This document shows, in pieces, positions 32,574 to 43,529 of a DNA stretch of 64,000 nucleotides. The notes under the pieces are model-generated. The model was not told the origin of the DNA, did no database searches, and saw only the letters and a program-made list of their open reading frames with translations. The position numbers were made by a program, and so were the translations under genes. Location of the stretch: assembly GCA_947579605.1 (NCBI GenBank), contig OX388328.1:10209684-10273683 (forward strand). The letters run 5' to 3'. Positions within the stretch are counted from its first letter, which is position 1; each line of letters starts with the position of its first letter. The stretch is from Athripsodes cinereus (lineage: Eukaryota; Arthropoda; Insecta; Trichoptera; Leptoceridae).

Positions 32574-32964
32574 CTGTTATACAATTCAATGTACAGAGGG
32601 TGAGTTTATCACTAAAATGTGATGTCTTCCAACTAATTCAGTAGTAATAAAGTTGTACTAAAATACTGTATTAAATCGGTGGCTAGAATCATCGCGGTCT
32701 TTCATGGCGTACGTCTTAATGGTATCCTCAAATTTCTTAGTTCTTGTATCTTCTTTACTTCTTCTGTCAGCAACACAGAATAGAAACAAGTCTACTTAAG
32801 TATTCTAAGCGGTTCTAAGCTCATTGATTTTATGTCTTCTCACTACAACGTTCTGATGTCGTTGTCATAATAGATACGATGTATTGTCGAAGATGATTCT
32901 CTAGGTCGTCGAAAGTCTTGTGTATGGAAGAAAAAGGCTATTTAAATAATACCTATATCCTGGA
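32574..32964. other. Mixed debris
   Basis: Includes a short LINE-C-like scrap near 32855-32890 ('ctgatgtcgttgtcataata'). Nothing else recognised. Confidence 0.35.
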
Positions 32965-33070
32965 TGAATGTGGAGGAAGCGAAAGTAGTTTGTAAGGATA
33001 GATCTATATGGCGTTCCGTTCTCTCTGCCTGCCCCTCAGGGGACACGGCGTGAGGGTATAGATAGATAGA
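32965..33070 (+). mobile_element. LINE-A terminal fragment with (TAGA)n tail
   Basis: 'gatgaatgtggaggaagcga', 'ggcgttccgttctctctgcc', 'cacggcgtgagggtat', then (AGAT)n: the last 100 bp of LINE-A plus its microsatellite tail. Confidence 0.75.
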
Positions 33071-33585
33071 TAGAGACTATATCCTAGCTCAGCAATAAAA
33101 AAAAATATTGATTTCTATTTATTTATTATTCATTCCCATTTCTGACATCCCTATTTGCCTCCAGCCACGCGACATAGTACAAGTGATGTCTCTTTGTTCG
33201 TACAAAAGGGATGCGCAATTATTCCTACTATTAATACCTACCCTATCTCCCTTCCTGGCAATGCTATATATGTATAAAATGGGTTCCTAAATCTCTGGGC
33301 GTGTGTCCTAATTATTCTTACATTAATATCACGGTGTAATATACCGTGACATTGACGTGTTTTTGACAGGTTAAATTCTGAGATGCGTGTGCGCATCTTT
33401 TCTTCGTCATTCTCAAATTATTATTGTCTGTATTTATTGGTCCACATATGCACTCCTCCGCTTTTAGCCCCTTTTTGAATATTTATTGCTCTTTTCGCAA
33501 AATTGTTGTATTGTCATAAACTTAATTTTGGTTAATCATGCTTGATATACATATTTTTGTATTAATTTGTAGAGGATAGTTAAGC
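33071..33585. other. AT-rich stretch, nothing recognised
   Basis: No supported feature. Confidence 0.4.
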
Positions 33586-33969
33586 TTGTGAGATATCAGA
33601 ACAATCCAATAATAGTAATATAGACAATTTATAACTATATGTCGCCGTTTAATGATCCGTGGCCATACATAGGGCGCCGTGATTTCTCCTGAACAGTGGT
33701 GTTTACAACTTGCTCCTAAATACGATGGTAGGTTGATTCTCTGTTAGGTCTGCGGGCAATCTGTTCCAGATAGTTGGCACGGCTACTCTGTAGATCCTTT
33801 CTGCAAATTTAAAATTATTTGCTCTGTTACGTTCTACGAATTTATTGAAAGTATTAGAATCTGGGCGCTGTGGTCTCCTCAGAGTTTTGTCAACGGAACA
33901 GAGCTCAGTGAGACATGTGGATGCCGTACTGCTAGAGGCCTTGTTGACAGTAAATGGATCGTGCCTCAA
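33586..33969 (-). mobile_element. LINE-T-like 3' end
   Basis: The minus frame encodes FAERIYRVAVPTIWNRLPAD, then a LTENQPTIVFRSKL block and a stop, preceded by 60 residues of diverged RT. The 3' UTR includes the antisense of 'cgccgtttaatgatccgtgg' and ends in AT-rich repeats without the family T tail, so it is a different subfamily from the copy at 24800. Confidence 0.7.
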
Positions 33970-34835
33970 ATAATAAATTTGTATAGGCAGAAAATATGAG
34001 ATAAATATAAGTTAAGTATGAATCCTTCCTTATTCTTAGAAGCCTTCTAAGCGTGCGAAACTCTGTGTCGTGCACTCCTTAAGGAAGTTCACATATATTA
34101 TATTATTATGTATGTGTATCATATACAACAAACCTACCTAGTTAATACCTATTCAAATAGGTTGACTATCAGTGAGTTTGATCAATTGGAATGATTAATC
34201 TGGAGTGGTTCAAAATGTGATTGATTAATATGGATTTTTAATAAACCTAAATATACCCTAGACACCCTGAACTTCATTGAAAGTCAAGACCTGCTGATCA
34301 CCTCAATAATATAAAATTGCTAGAAACATTTATTTTTCAATCCAAATCATGCATTGAACGGCAATGTTTAGGATTCATTACTCCTTTTTTTAATATCAGC
34401 ATGTCCAATAATATTGTAAATAAACGACAACTGCAGACAGTCAATCAGATATTATATCCGACAGCACTTGAACAAAAGCAGAGCACTCTATTAAAAATCA
34501 TTCGGATTAGTATTATATTCATTTATCTATTGATGAACATCTATGATTACACGGGCAGCAACATTGATGGGCGGGCGTGGTTACTATAAGGATATTGTGA
34601 TCCCTGATATTGCTTTTGTCGAGAGGGTGGAATAACTGAAATAGTCGTCCCCTAAATAGGGGAGTTTATCCTTTATTTTTCTTGTATATTGCGTATGTAT
34701 TATTTATTTATGTATTACTTATTTCTAGATGCAATGTGGACCAGGGAAATAGATAGTGCCTATCTGTGTCTAAACTAGATTTTGTTATGAATAAAATAAA
34801 TGGCCTAGTCGTACCTTTTTTATTAAGACAAAGAC
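33970..34835. other. AT-rich stretch, nothing recognised
   Basis: No supported feature. Confidence 0.45.
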
Positions 34836-34837
34836 AT

Positions 34838-34970
34838 CAGAACGCTAAGAATGTCGTGGAAATAGATGGCTTGATTGGCGTAAGGACGCAGACTTTGAGT
34901 GAACCAGGGTGCTTCCTGCCCGTGCTCCCAAGAGGAGCTTTGAAAGCCAATTGGATTGAGTGAAGAGAAA
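34838..34970 (+). mobile_element. LINE-C 3' fragment
   Basis: 'aagaatgtcgtgga', 'tgcccgtgctcccaagagga' and similar blocks follow the LINE-C end (10480-10580) with many substitutions. Frame lost. Confidence 0.5.
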
Positions 34971-35099
34971 GGGACATATTCCACCTTCGCGATATTGCTA
35001 ACTTTAAGAGTGTCTAGAATATATTTAGGTTTATTACTAATCTATATTAATATTTTTTTTAAAAAAAGGGATATTAATTAATTGAAATAAACTCTGGTG

Positions 35100-35290
35100 G
35101 GGCATATGGATAGAAGAAGTGGACAGGATGACTGATATCTATTGCTGACAGGAAGGTTATTTAGAGAGATGGTCGCACGAGGGGTAAATGGGTAAAACAT
35201 GCTGTACTTAAGGATGGACACGTATTAAGCGCATTGAAAATGAGAGCATGCATAAAAAACTGGATGTAAAATACAGTTGATCAATCTAAA
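35100..35290 (+). mobile_element. LINE-B 3' fragment
   Basis: Follows LINE-B: 'agaagtggacaggatgac', a block like 'cgaggggtaaatgggt', 'cttaaggatggacacgt', 'aatgagagcatgcataaaa'. Degraded. Confidence 0.45.
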
Positions 35291-35658
35291 CCCCTAAACA
35301 TCCTACTACTGTTGCATGCTATTAAGATTTTCATGAATATATTCTTTATTTTAAAGTTTATTCAACTTCCATATAAATGCCATTGCATGTTTTGTCATAG
35401 CCTTACAAATTTTTAAGGCTTCAAATTAATAAACGCAAGGAAACGAAGAATGAATCAGCCACCCTTATTTTGATCCTTAAAATCAACAATGAAATTGGTT
35501 ATTATTACTGGACACTCAAAAACCGTACACAATGAATAATGAATTCCAGTCTCTTTTTACCCCGGGGCTTCAAGAGAGGATAATAATGACAATATTAACA
35601 AAAGACAGTAAGTAATCTAATAAATATTTCAGTCCGTTTGTTAATGTGTATGTTTGTA

Positions 35659-36025
35659 TAGTAAGAAATGAGGATATTAGAAGAAGAAAGAAGAGTGTCG
35701 TGGATAGAATGCGTGTAAATAAATTGAGATGCTTTGGTCAAGTGGAGCGAATGGATGGTGTAAGATTGACGAAGAGGGTGTATTTATCTGAAAGAGAGAG
35801 TGTGAGAAAGCGTGGACGTCCAAGAATTACGTGGCTTGACCACGTGGATCAAATTCTCAAGGACGGTCGCGAGTTAAGTAAGAGGAATCGGCGTGCATGT
35901 ATGAGAAACTGGATGAATGTAGAGGAAGCGAAAGAAGTATGTTAGGATAGATCGACATGGCGTTCCGTTCTCTCTGCCTACCCCACCTGGGACACGGCGT
36001 GAGGGTATAGTATAGTATAGTTGTT
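35659..36025 (+). mobile_element. LINE-A 3' end with TSD
   Basis: Bracketed by TGTTTGTA at 35651-35658 and 36026-36033. The plus frame to 35945 encodes VVDRMRVNKLRCFGQVERM, a KRGRPRITWLDHVDQILKDG block and RRACMRNWMNVEEAKEVC before a stop, and the element ends 'gagggtatagtatagtatag'. 5'-truncated; only a few changes from the 47-kb copy. Confidence 0.82.
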
Positions 36026-36033
36026 TGTTTGTA

Positions 36034-37411
36034 AACCTTATATAGACGCTTTAACCCGAAAATAGTAGAAAAACTAATGCCCTCGATCAAAACTTTTACC
36101 CATTGCTGATTAAATTAAATTTTGTGTTTGTATTTCATTTAACTCACTTCATCGCTGACTTCAAGATGTTAAATGTGCCTTTAGCTTTGGTAATTGTATG
36201 AATATATCGTGTTCGATAACTCAAGAATTCGAAAATTTTAATTTAATTGGTAGCACAAACAATCAAGGCTATTTTCAATTCTACAAACAAATAACTAGGT
36301 ATGAAAAATGTTCGGTTAAGTTTATTTATTAAATTTTAAGTCATAAAATTAAGTAATGTACTTATTTTCAATTCTACAAACCACAAATAAATATTTTGTC
36401 TTGTAACAGTACGATTATTATATAGTATATTTCACTTTCTGTTGTGTTTTTAAAGCATAATATAAATATACCAAAATTTCTCGGCGATTTCTTAAATATA
36501 AGACATTTCTGCCTGCCGAGTTATGAAACTAGACAGTGGATATATATCCTGGTGGGCTTAAAACTAGTGAAAAACAAGTGAAAAATCTAGACTAGTCAAA
36601 ATTTGTCCCCCTATTGCCATCGTTTAGTATTTTAAGATATTGAAAGAGAGAGAGACTATGATAAGGAAGATAGGTAAAGGGAGGGGAGGGGGTAGATTGA
36701 TACCCCATTTTTTACATCTACTTTTACTACCCTTTAATTATTCAGATGGTTGTCGATGATAATACGAGTATGTCATTCATATTATTATTGTGTACTCTAC
36801 ACAGTCTATTGTGTCACGGGGGTAGTTTAGATTTAAGTTTTTTTTTTTAATAATAATTACAATGATTCGTGTTTATTCTAAAGCTTGCTGACTGCGTCCG
36901 TCCCTTGATTGAAATATATTCTGTAATATGTACATTTTGTACCCCATTAAGTTGTATGAAGGTTATTGAAGTAGTTATAGATTTTACAGTTGCAGTAGAA
37001 GATATTTTGTATATTAGACTTGAATTTTTTTTTAAGTTTTTTTTAAACCGCTACGCACACAGTCACAGGTAACTAGTGTATTACAGAACACGTGATTGTA
37101 TTAGTAGCCGAGTACCATCACTGTGATTGGCTGTTGCATTGTGTGGTGTGTGTAGCATACTCGTTACTGAAGGATGTGTTAGTAATCATTTACCTATGAG
37201 CGGGGCACTCTTACACGAATTTTACTCTACTTAATAAATCATGTGTTTGGGAAGAGATTAATGTTTTGGAGTCTTTAGGTTCAAATCTTGGTTGAAATAT
37301 TCACAAGAAAATGCCCTTATTTTTTTTTTGTTATTGTGATTTAAGTTACGTATTATGTGCTGTTGTGTTTGAATTAATAAAAAATAAAACACATCACTAA
37401 TTCATTCGTTC
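36034..37411. other. AT-rich stretch with a purine run
   Basis: A GA-rich run lies near 36640-36700. No coding or RNA feature recognised. Confidence 0.45.
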
Positions 37412-37419
37412 TTCTAATG

Positions 37420-38239
37420 CAGTGTTCCGCAAAGCGTGTGCCGCGGCACACTGGTGTACCGTGGTCGTCAGTTGGTGTGCCGCTGATGACCACGTAATAT
37501 TATGTAATATTAAATATTACATTTATAACCAATAAAAATGATGTCAGCGATGAAATAAAGAAAAGAATCTCTGCAGCGAATAAATACTACTTTGGTCTCC
37601 AAAAGCAGCTGAAATCTAAGATCATCTCCAGAAAGTCTAAGATACAAATTTATAAGACACCCATTCGACCTGTCCTGACCTATGCCGCCGAAACATGGAC
37701 ACTCACTAAGGCGGATGAGCTGAGACTGGACATATTCGAAAGAAAAATCTTAAGACGCATCTATGGGCCCATATGCGAAAACGGAGTTTGGCGAGGTAGA
37801 TACAACTACGAACTCTACACGTTGTATCAAGATGTGCATATCACCAAGCACATCAAAATCAGCCGGCTCCGATGGCATGTGGGAAGGATGAACGACACAT
37901 CAACAATCAAAAGAATATACTCCACAAAGCCCAGTGTCAGAAGAAGCGTCGGGAGGCCTAAGTTGAGATGGATGGACGGGTTGGAAAAGGACATTCGAGC
38001 TTTGGGCGTGACCAATTGGCGACGAGAGGTGATGGACAGGAGGGAGTGGAGGCGACTTCTTGAGGAGGTCAAGACCCACACAGGGTTGTAGCGCCACTGA
38101 TGATCATCATTAAATATTACATTATATGAAACATATAGTGTAACACTAAATAAACATCATTGCTTTTTTCTTTGGTGTACCTCTAAAATTCCTTGATTTG
38201 ATAGGTGTACCTTGAACACAAAAAGTTTGCGGAACACTG
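37420..38239. mobile_element. hAT-type MITE holding a nested LINE
   Basis: TTCTAATG at 37412-37419 and 38240-38247 is an exact 8-bp duplication. Termini CAGTGTTCCGCAAAG and its inverse, with CAGTG/CACTG ends, are typical of hAT. Without the nested LINE (37524-38108) and its 15-bp duplication the MITE is about 220 bp. No transposase. Confidence 0.88.
37524..38108 (+). mobile_element. LINE-F 3' end nested in hAT MITE
   Basis: Bracketed by ATTAAATATTACATT at 37509-37523 and 38109-38123 (15-bp TSD). From about 37536 one uninterrupted frame encodes IKKRISAANKYYFGLQKQLK, then RPVLTYAAETWTLTKADE, FERKILRRIYGP, RLRWHVGRM, RRSVGRPKLRWMDGLEKD and a stop after KTHTGL at 38090; it ends in TGATGATCATCAT. 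This is the thumb and C-terminal domain of an RTE-like RT, 5'-truncated. No stop inside, so the insertion is fairly young. Confidence 0.85.
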
Positions 38240-38247
38240 TTCTAATG

Positions 38248-38801
38248 GATGCTCAAAACTTGACAGCCACCAAATCGCGTCGTCCGTAAGAGCGTATAAC
38301 TCCTGAAGTTCTCCTTAGAATGCGTGTGTGGGACACTCGTTTATCAGATGGTCTCTATCATATTGCTAATTTTTTTATTTCAATATAAAATAGGTGACCT
38401 ACAGTTTTTCCTGCTATGTTATACAACAAATTTTTATGTATTAAAACTAAAACGAGTACATATTTTTATTATTATTAGATAGTAGATACATTAGACCTTC
38501 TAACACTCAATAATGCATTGCAATAACACGAATTACAATATCAAAGAGAATTTTATATTAACTTCATTTTCTATACTTTTGTGTGGGGTTGTCTTATACC
38601 CAGAGCGGCTGTCGGGGGGGTTAAGAACAGACCACTGTCTATTTTATAATATTGTATTTCTTATGAAATATTCCGAACCAATTTATTTTAGATTTTTTGT
38701 TATTAGTTTCAATTGAAGCTGATGAACTTATCTTCTTTTGCCATCTCTAGACTTCTGGATATAGTGCTTTTCCATATTTATTCCTTTATCTTTTTCTAAT
38801 T
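38248..38801. other. AT-rich stretch, nothing recognised
   Basis: No supported feature. Confidence 0.4.
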
Positions 38802-38809
38802 CCTTAAGC

Positions 38810-39025
38810 CAGTGGTTCCCAAAGATGACTGGGCTCCGACCCATATAACAAAAAATTCCAATCTTGGGACCCACCTTTTAGCTTTCTTTGAGAAAAGAGA
38901 TCATAAATATTGGTAATGCTCAGATTATCCAGTAGTGAGTCATGGAACAACTTAATGCTCACGACCCACTCAATATTTGCTCTCGACCCACCGGTGGATC
39001 GCGACCCATAGTTTGGGAACCACCG
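38810..39025. mobile_element. 216-bp hAT-type MITE
   Basis: CCTTAAGC at 38802-38809 and 39026-39033 is an exact 8-bp duplication. Termini CAGTGGTTCCCAAA and CGGTGGTTCCCAAAC (inverse of the right end). Inside are 'gaccca' words near both ends. hAT-type by TSD length and CAGTGGTTCCC ends, which recur in animal hAT elements. No ORF. Confidence 0.88.
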
Positions 39026-39099
39026 CCTTAAGCCATTGTTTTCATTTCATACTATCTTTTCTCAGGCTTACCTATCTTTATTATACTAAGTGAGGCAGG

Positions 39100-39310
39100 C
39101 TGAAAGATTTTTTTTACACACTTCTTTCGCTTCTCCCCCATTCATACAATTTGTCATACATGCACGCCGATTCACGTGGCCATTCTCGAGAATTTGATCC
39201 ACGTGTTACTACCACCTTTTCTCACACTCTCTCTCAGATATACACACTCTCTTCATCATGCTTTCATCATCCATTCGCTCCACATATCATAACTTATTAC
39301 CACGCTCCTC
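39100..39310 (-). mobile_element. LINE-A-like 3' fragment
   Basis: Antisense LINE-A blocks: 'tgtcatacatgcacgccgat', 'gagaatttgatccacgtg', 'tctcagatatacacac', 'catccattcgctccacat'. Both ends eroded. Confidence 0.6.
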
Positions 39311-39604
39311 TATTTCCATTGTGTCCATTTAAGGAATCTTGGTGTCTTTTTATTTTGACTACTTGTTTTGCTATTAGATTAGGTATTATAATTTTGACTT
39401 TGCAATATTAAATACCTACTATTACTGTCAAAAATATTTTTTTGTCATTGGTTGTTCTATCTCTAAAGAAAGCTTTTGTCCATCATTAAATTTTCTACCA
39501 ACAGTTGCGAAATCAGTTTATAAATTTTATATGAAGGACTAGTATGCAAATTTTTGGTGAATACATAAAATTACCTACGAAAACAAATTGTAGCTCCCAA
39601 GATT

Positions 39605-39960
39605 AGTACATACATACCATCACGCCGCTTCCTTCGCGGGGTTGGCAGAAAGGATCGAGCGCCACTTCCTTCTATCCTTGCATACATATTTCGCTTCCGT
39701 CACTGTCATACAATTTCTCATGCATGCTCTCCTGTTCAATGTGCTCAACACGTGACCGTCCTGTAGGATTTGATTTAAATGATCTTGCCATTTAATCCTC
39801 GGACGTCCATGTCTCCGAGCACCATTCCTCTCAGCCAAATATATCTTCTTAGTCATTCTGTCCTCATTCATTCTTTCCACGTGCCCAAACCATCTTAACT
39901 TATTTACATTCATCCTTGTTATTACACCAACTTTCATTCCACATTCCTTTCGTATATCAC
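39605..39960 (-). mobile_element. LINE-B 3' end
   Basis: The minus frame (39620-39937) encodes MNVNKLRWFGHVERMNEDRM, a RRHGRPRIKWQDHLNQILQD block, NRRACMRNCMTV and KWRSILSANPAKEAA before a stop. This is the C-terminal domain of an RTE-like LINE about 60-70% alike LINE-A by eye. The 3' UTR 'gaagcggcgtgatggtatgt' resembles both LINE-A and family T ends. Confidence 0.75.
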
Positions 39961-40159
39961 TGTTTCGCTACTATTAGTACTGCGACTTGGTGTTAAACTA
40001 ATTCATACTTCATATTATATAATAAATTAGTGTGAAACTAAAAATAATTTTACATATTAGTTACAAAAGATGGAAATTATGAATTTAATACATTTGGCCA
40101 ACCCTAAACATAAACCGTATATTGTAAGGACATCAGTTTAAACGATTTTTGAAATATCG

Positions 40160-40235
40160 TTTCTGATTACATGCAGTTGGTCTGCTGGCTACCCCACTTG
40201 TGAGATATGCGGTGATGGTGTAGTAGTAGTAGTTT
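40160..40235 (+). mobile_element. Family T tail fragment
   Basis: 'catgcagttggtctgctggc', 'taccccacttgtgagatatg', 'ggtgatggtg', then (TAG)4. Confidence 0.65.
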
Positions 40236-40319
40236 TTGATTTATTTGGAGTAAATTATTTTAAGAGTAGTGAATTTTCAGAGTGATAAGTGAAAATAATA
40301 TGAAACCCTTTGAATTTAG

Positions 40320-40640
40320 ATCAATTGTATGTATATTGGATAATTTATTCGAGGCCGTTTAATGGAGCATCCATCACAAGGGCGCGGGAAACTATGTTGG
40401 AAGAGTGATATCTTCAACTGGCTCCTGAACGTTGTTATTGATTGGTTTTTACGATGGCTGTCGGGTAGTCGATTCCGAATGACGGGTCCTGCGATACCAA
40501 AAGCTCTGTCACAGAAGCAGGATTTATTGGCTGTGTTGATCTCGTCCAGCATATTGGTAGAAGTCTTTGCTACATCGCAGGGGTTTACTTGCAAGTGTTT
40601 TAACAAAGATGGACATGTATTTCAAAATTAAATCGCTCTT
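40320..40640 (-). mobile_element. LINE-T 3' end
   Basis: The minus frame (40316-40606) encodes CDRAFGIAGPVIRNRLPDSH, a FRSQLKISLFQHSFP block and runs on into the 3' UTR, homologous to the copy at 24800 (CFDRAFGVAGPVIWNRLPEN region there). The conserved Trp is Arg here. 5'-truncated. Confidence 0.68.
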
Positions 40641-40690
40641 TTATAGGATTTCCATGTGTTCTCTTTTGAATTTTTTTGAGAAATATTTTT

Positions 40691-40740
40691 TTTTTAAAAG
40701 ATATATCTGGGTTTTGTTATAAACCCAAATACAACCTTAT
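40691..40740 (-). mobile_element. SINE1 tail only
   Basis: Contains 'agatatatctgggttttgtt' and 'ataaacccaaatacaacctt', the terminal hairpin of SINE1. 5'-truncated to about 50 bp. Confidence 0.65.
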
Positions 40741-41109
40741 TATTATTAAATTATTAAAATAATTTATTTATGTTTGGACTATATCTATATATTAAAGTAT
40801 TTTGTTTCTTTTTTGTTTCAGGTGAGTGTCAATAACGAATATTTCTACCAAATCATCTCTACTGAATGACTAAGTAAGTCTATTTACTAGTTTTTTTTTA
40901 TGTATCGATGATACATTTCCATAGGCCAACAACTAGAAAGTTATCAAAATCTAGATTTGTGGATTATTGCATGTAGAAAATGATATTCCTTCAATTCCAC
41001 AAACAAAATATTCAAAAATTAGAACTATTTCATATTGAAAAATATATTTGTTTTTAGTGTTCGGAAGATTGACATACTGCTTCGAAACTTGAAACTAATG
41101 CTTCTAGAA

Positions 41110-41420
41110 GAATATCACTCAATTCTAAAATTCCAAATCAAAATTTCATTTAGTTTAGAATATCACTCGATTCTAAAATTCCAAATCAAAATTTCAATTA
41201 GTTTAGAACATCACTCAATTCTAAAATTCCAAATCAAATTCAATTAGTTTAGAACATCACTCAATTCTAAAATTCAAATCAAATTCAATTAGTTTAGAAT
41301 ATCACTCAATTCTAAAATTCCAAATCAAAATTTCAATTAGTTTAGAATATCACTCAATTTTAAAATTCCAAATCAAAATTTCTTAGAATATCACTCGATT
41401 CTAAAATTCCAAATCCAAAT
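41110..41420. repeat. 48-bp minisatellite, about seven units
   Basis: Units start GAATATCACTCRATTCTAAA at 41110, 41158, 41206, 41252, 41297, 41345 and 41386. The first units are exactly 48 bp, so a frame through them gives a 16-residue repeat (EYHSILKFQIKISFSL-like), but later units have 2-7-bp deletions that break the frame. Tandem duplication, not a gene. Confidence 0.85.
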
Positions 41421-41752
41421 TAGAATAAGTTTTGAGAAAAATGTTAAATTTAAAAAACAATATACCTAGTTCATGCTTTTTAACTCTTTTATATTGTTTC
41501 GTATAAAAAGAGGTATATCATTGTAAAGGATATGATTACCTAGTGATTAAGGGGCGTGCACCCTATTACTTACTGTACACACTGTATTGTATGTAACATA
41601 TTATGCCTAATATTATACATGTATACTGTTATAACAGTATAGTCGGGGTCACCAGGTATTTTAGTAACCTATACCTAATCATTATAATTATTGCTACTAC
41701 GTAGGTACTTTTGTTATGATTCGTTTTACGCTATTTTAACACTTTATTCGTG

Positions 41753-41896
41753 GGTAATTTCTTGTGTTCAGTATGTTTATGACGATGTATTCAGTATAAC
41801 GAATTATTTTGTTCTTTATGTACGGATAATTTCTTGTATCCAGTATGTTTATGACGATGTATTCAGTATAACGAATTATCTTGTACTCGGGCCTTT
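41753..41896. repeat. 72-bp tandem duplication
   Basis: 'taatttcttgt' at 41755 and 41827 start two 72-bp units sharing 'cagtatgtttatgacgatgt' and 'attcagtataacgaattat' with a handful of differences. Confidence 0.8.
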
Positions 41897-41999
41897 CGAA
41901 TGATCACGGGTTACCAAACGGCGCTTAACACAAATTGTCTATATTATTATTGTATTGCTCTCGTATGTAAATTTGGTCTGAAATTATCATATATTATAA

Positions 42000-42040
42000 G
42001 GCTTAAAAAAGACAATGTCACCTTATTTGGTTAGTGCCCT
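42000..42040 (-). mobile_element. SINE3 tail fragment
   Basis: 'ggcttaaaaaagacaatgtc' and 'accttatttggttagtgccc' match the tail of the SINE3 copy at 3990. Confidence 0.45.
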
Positions 42041-43235
42041 GGAGCCTAAGTCAGATTGCTCCTACCTTCAGTAACGCTACATTATCTCCATGGTCTGTAT
42101 GGGTATCTCACGCAGGATACAATCATTCATATTGTGTTAAATTTACATACGGAATCTAATACAATGGTTAATTATTGTAAAAACAAAACTCGCAATATTT
42201 TATCTCACATGTTGCAGAACTAGTATTTAGCATTAATGCAGTTATTCTTGTCAAACACGTGTAGTCCTAAAACATTCGCTGTAAACGAATTCAATCGACG
42301 GAACATACGTAATATGTACAATATTTCGTTGTGACTTTAATCGTAGTAGGGGTGTACAACTGTTATAGAAATATATATTTTAATATGTCACACTAATGTA
42401 TTTTATTAGCTGTTAACCTGACATTATTTTAATCGTCTGACTTTAATTTAATTTTTATCCTCTGAGGGGTCCTAGAATGTAATTACACTAATAATTTCAA
42501 TCTTTAATAGTAACTTATTAAAATATTCTGAGACTCAATATCAGTCTAGTTTTACAATATGTTTTTTTTTATAACTTGTGTTTCACATAGGAAATGCACA
42601 CAATCATATTTTATTAATTTGTATAAACTTGGTATTGCTTATGAACTTTTTTATACTTATAGGATTATATAATTTATTTATTTCACATAATAATAACATA
42701 ATCTAACGCGTTCGTCCTTGGGATTTGATAGCTTGGTTCATTCATAGTATTGTGTTTACATTTAAATGACATAAAATAAACGAATAAATTAAAGTTGCAA
42801 TAAAAAATCTTGTCTAAAACGAGCTATCTAATTGCAATAAAATACGGTGCACGTTGAAAGAGCATTGAAATATGATAACAGTCAATTATGAAATTCACGA
42901 TACTATACATCATGTTATTTTAGGGTGGTTCTAAAATATATTTATTGTATATTTTCTATTGTTGTACATATTTGTTATTTTTTATCGTCCTACGCATTTT
43001 AGTTTAGGTAGGTATTAATAATATAAATAATAATAATATGAATTATAGGAATCGTTTAACCCTCCCCTGCCCGATCAATTTACAACTAAACGCATAATTA
43101 TATCGCTTTTAACACTTATAGGGTTAAATCGCTAGGATGGAACGAATCTAAATTATTAATATTTATTCATAAATATAATGATTTTTAGGTTTTTTTTGGT
43201 CATGACTGGTGAAATTTTAAGTGAGATATTACTAT
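42041..43235. other. AT-rich stretch, nothing firm
   Basis: A TTAA-CCCT...AGGG-TTAA arrangement of about 70 bp sits at 43056-43130 but the inversion is only 4 bp. No other feature. Confidence 0.4.
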
Positions 43236-43485
43236 ACTATACCATCACGGCATATCCCACAAGTGGGGCAGCCAGTAGACCAACTGTATGCTAGAAACAT
43301 GCAAACTGTCCTCTTCATGCCAATATAAAATCAAGACATTCAGGATGGGTGGCAAACCTCATTGCTGAATTTAAGATGTACAATGTCTTAACTTTTCGAA
43401 CACCTGCCTTTTACAGGACACTCGAAAACTTACGGGGAAGAGTGGGAGACCAATTCTTTACCGGGTGCTCCACGGATTATTCCAC
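43236..43485 (-). mobile_element. Family T, best full-length copy
   Basis: All blocks are present in order on the minus strand: it starts at GTGGAGCACCCGGTAAAGAA (43460-43480), runs through 'aagttttcgagtgtcctgta', 'gaatgtcttg', and ends with 'tggctgccccacttgtggga' and 'tatgccgtgatggtatagta' at 43236. Use as reference for the family. No ORF, no clear A or B box. Confidence 0.75.
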
Positions 43486-43529
43486 GGCCACGGCCACGGC
43501 CCCACGGACACAAGTGAGATATTGATTTG

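Noticed and set aside
41110..41420. CRISPR-like array
   Set aside because: Units are contiguous 41-48-bp tandem repeats without unique spacers, in a eukaryotic context.
43056..43130. TTAA-CCCT...AGGG-TTAA pair as a tiny piggyBac element
   Set aside because: Inversion is limited to four bases beyond TTAA, which is expected by chance in AT-rich DNA.
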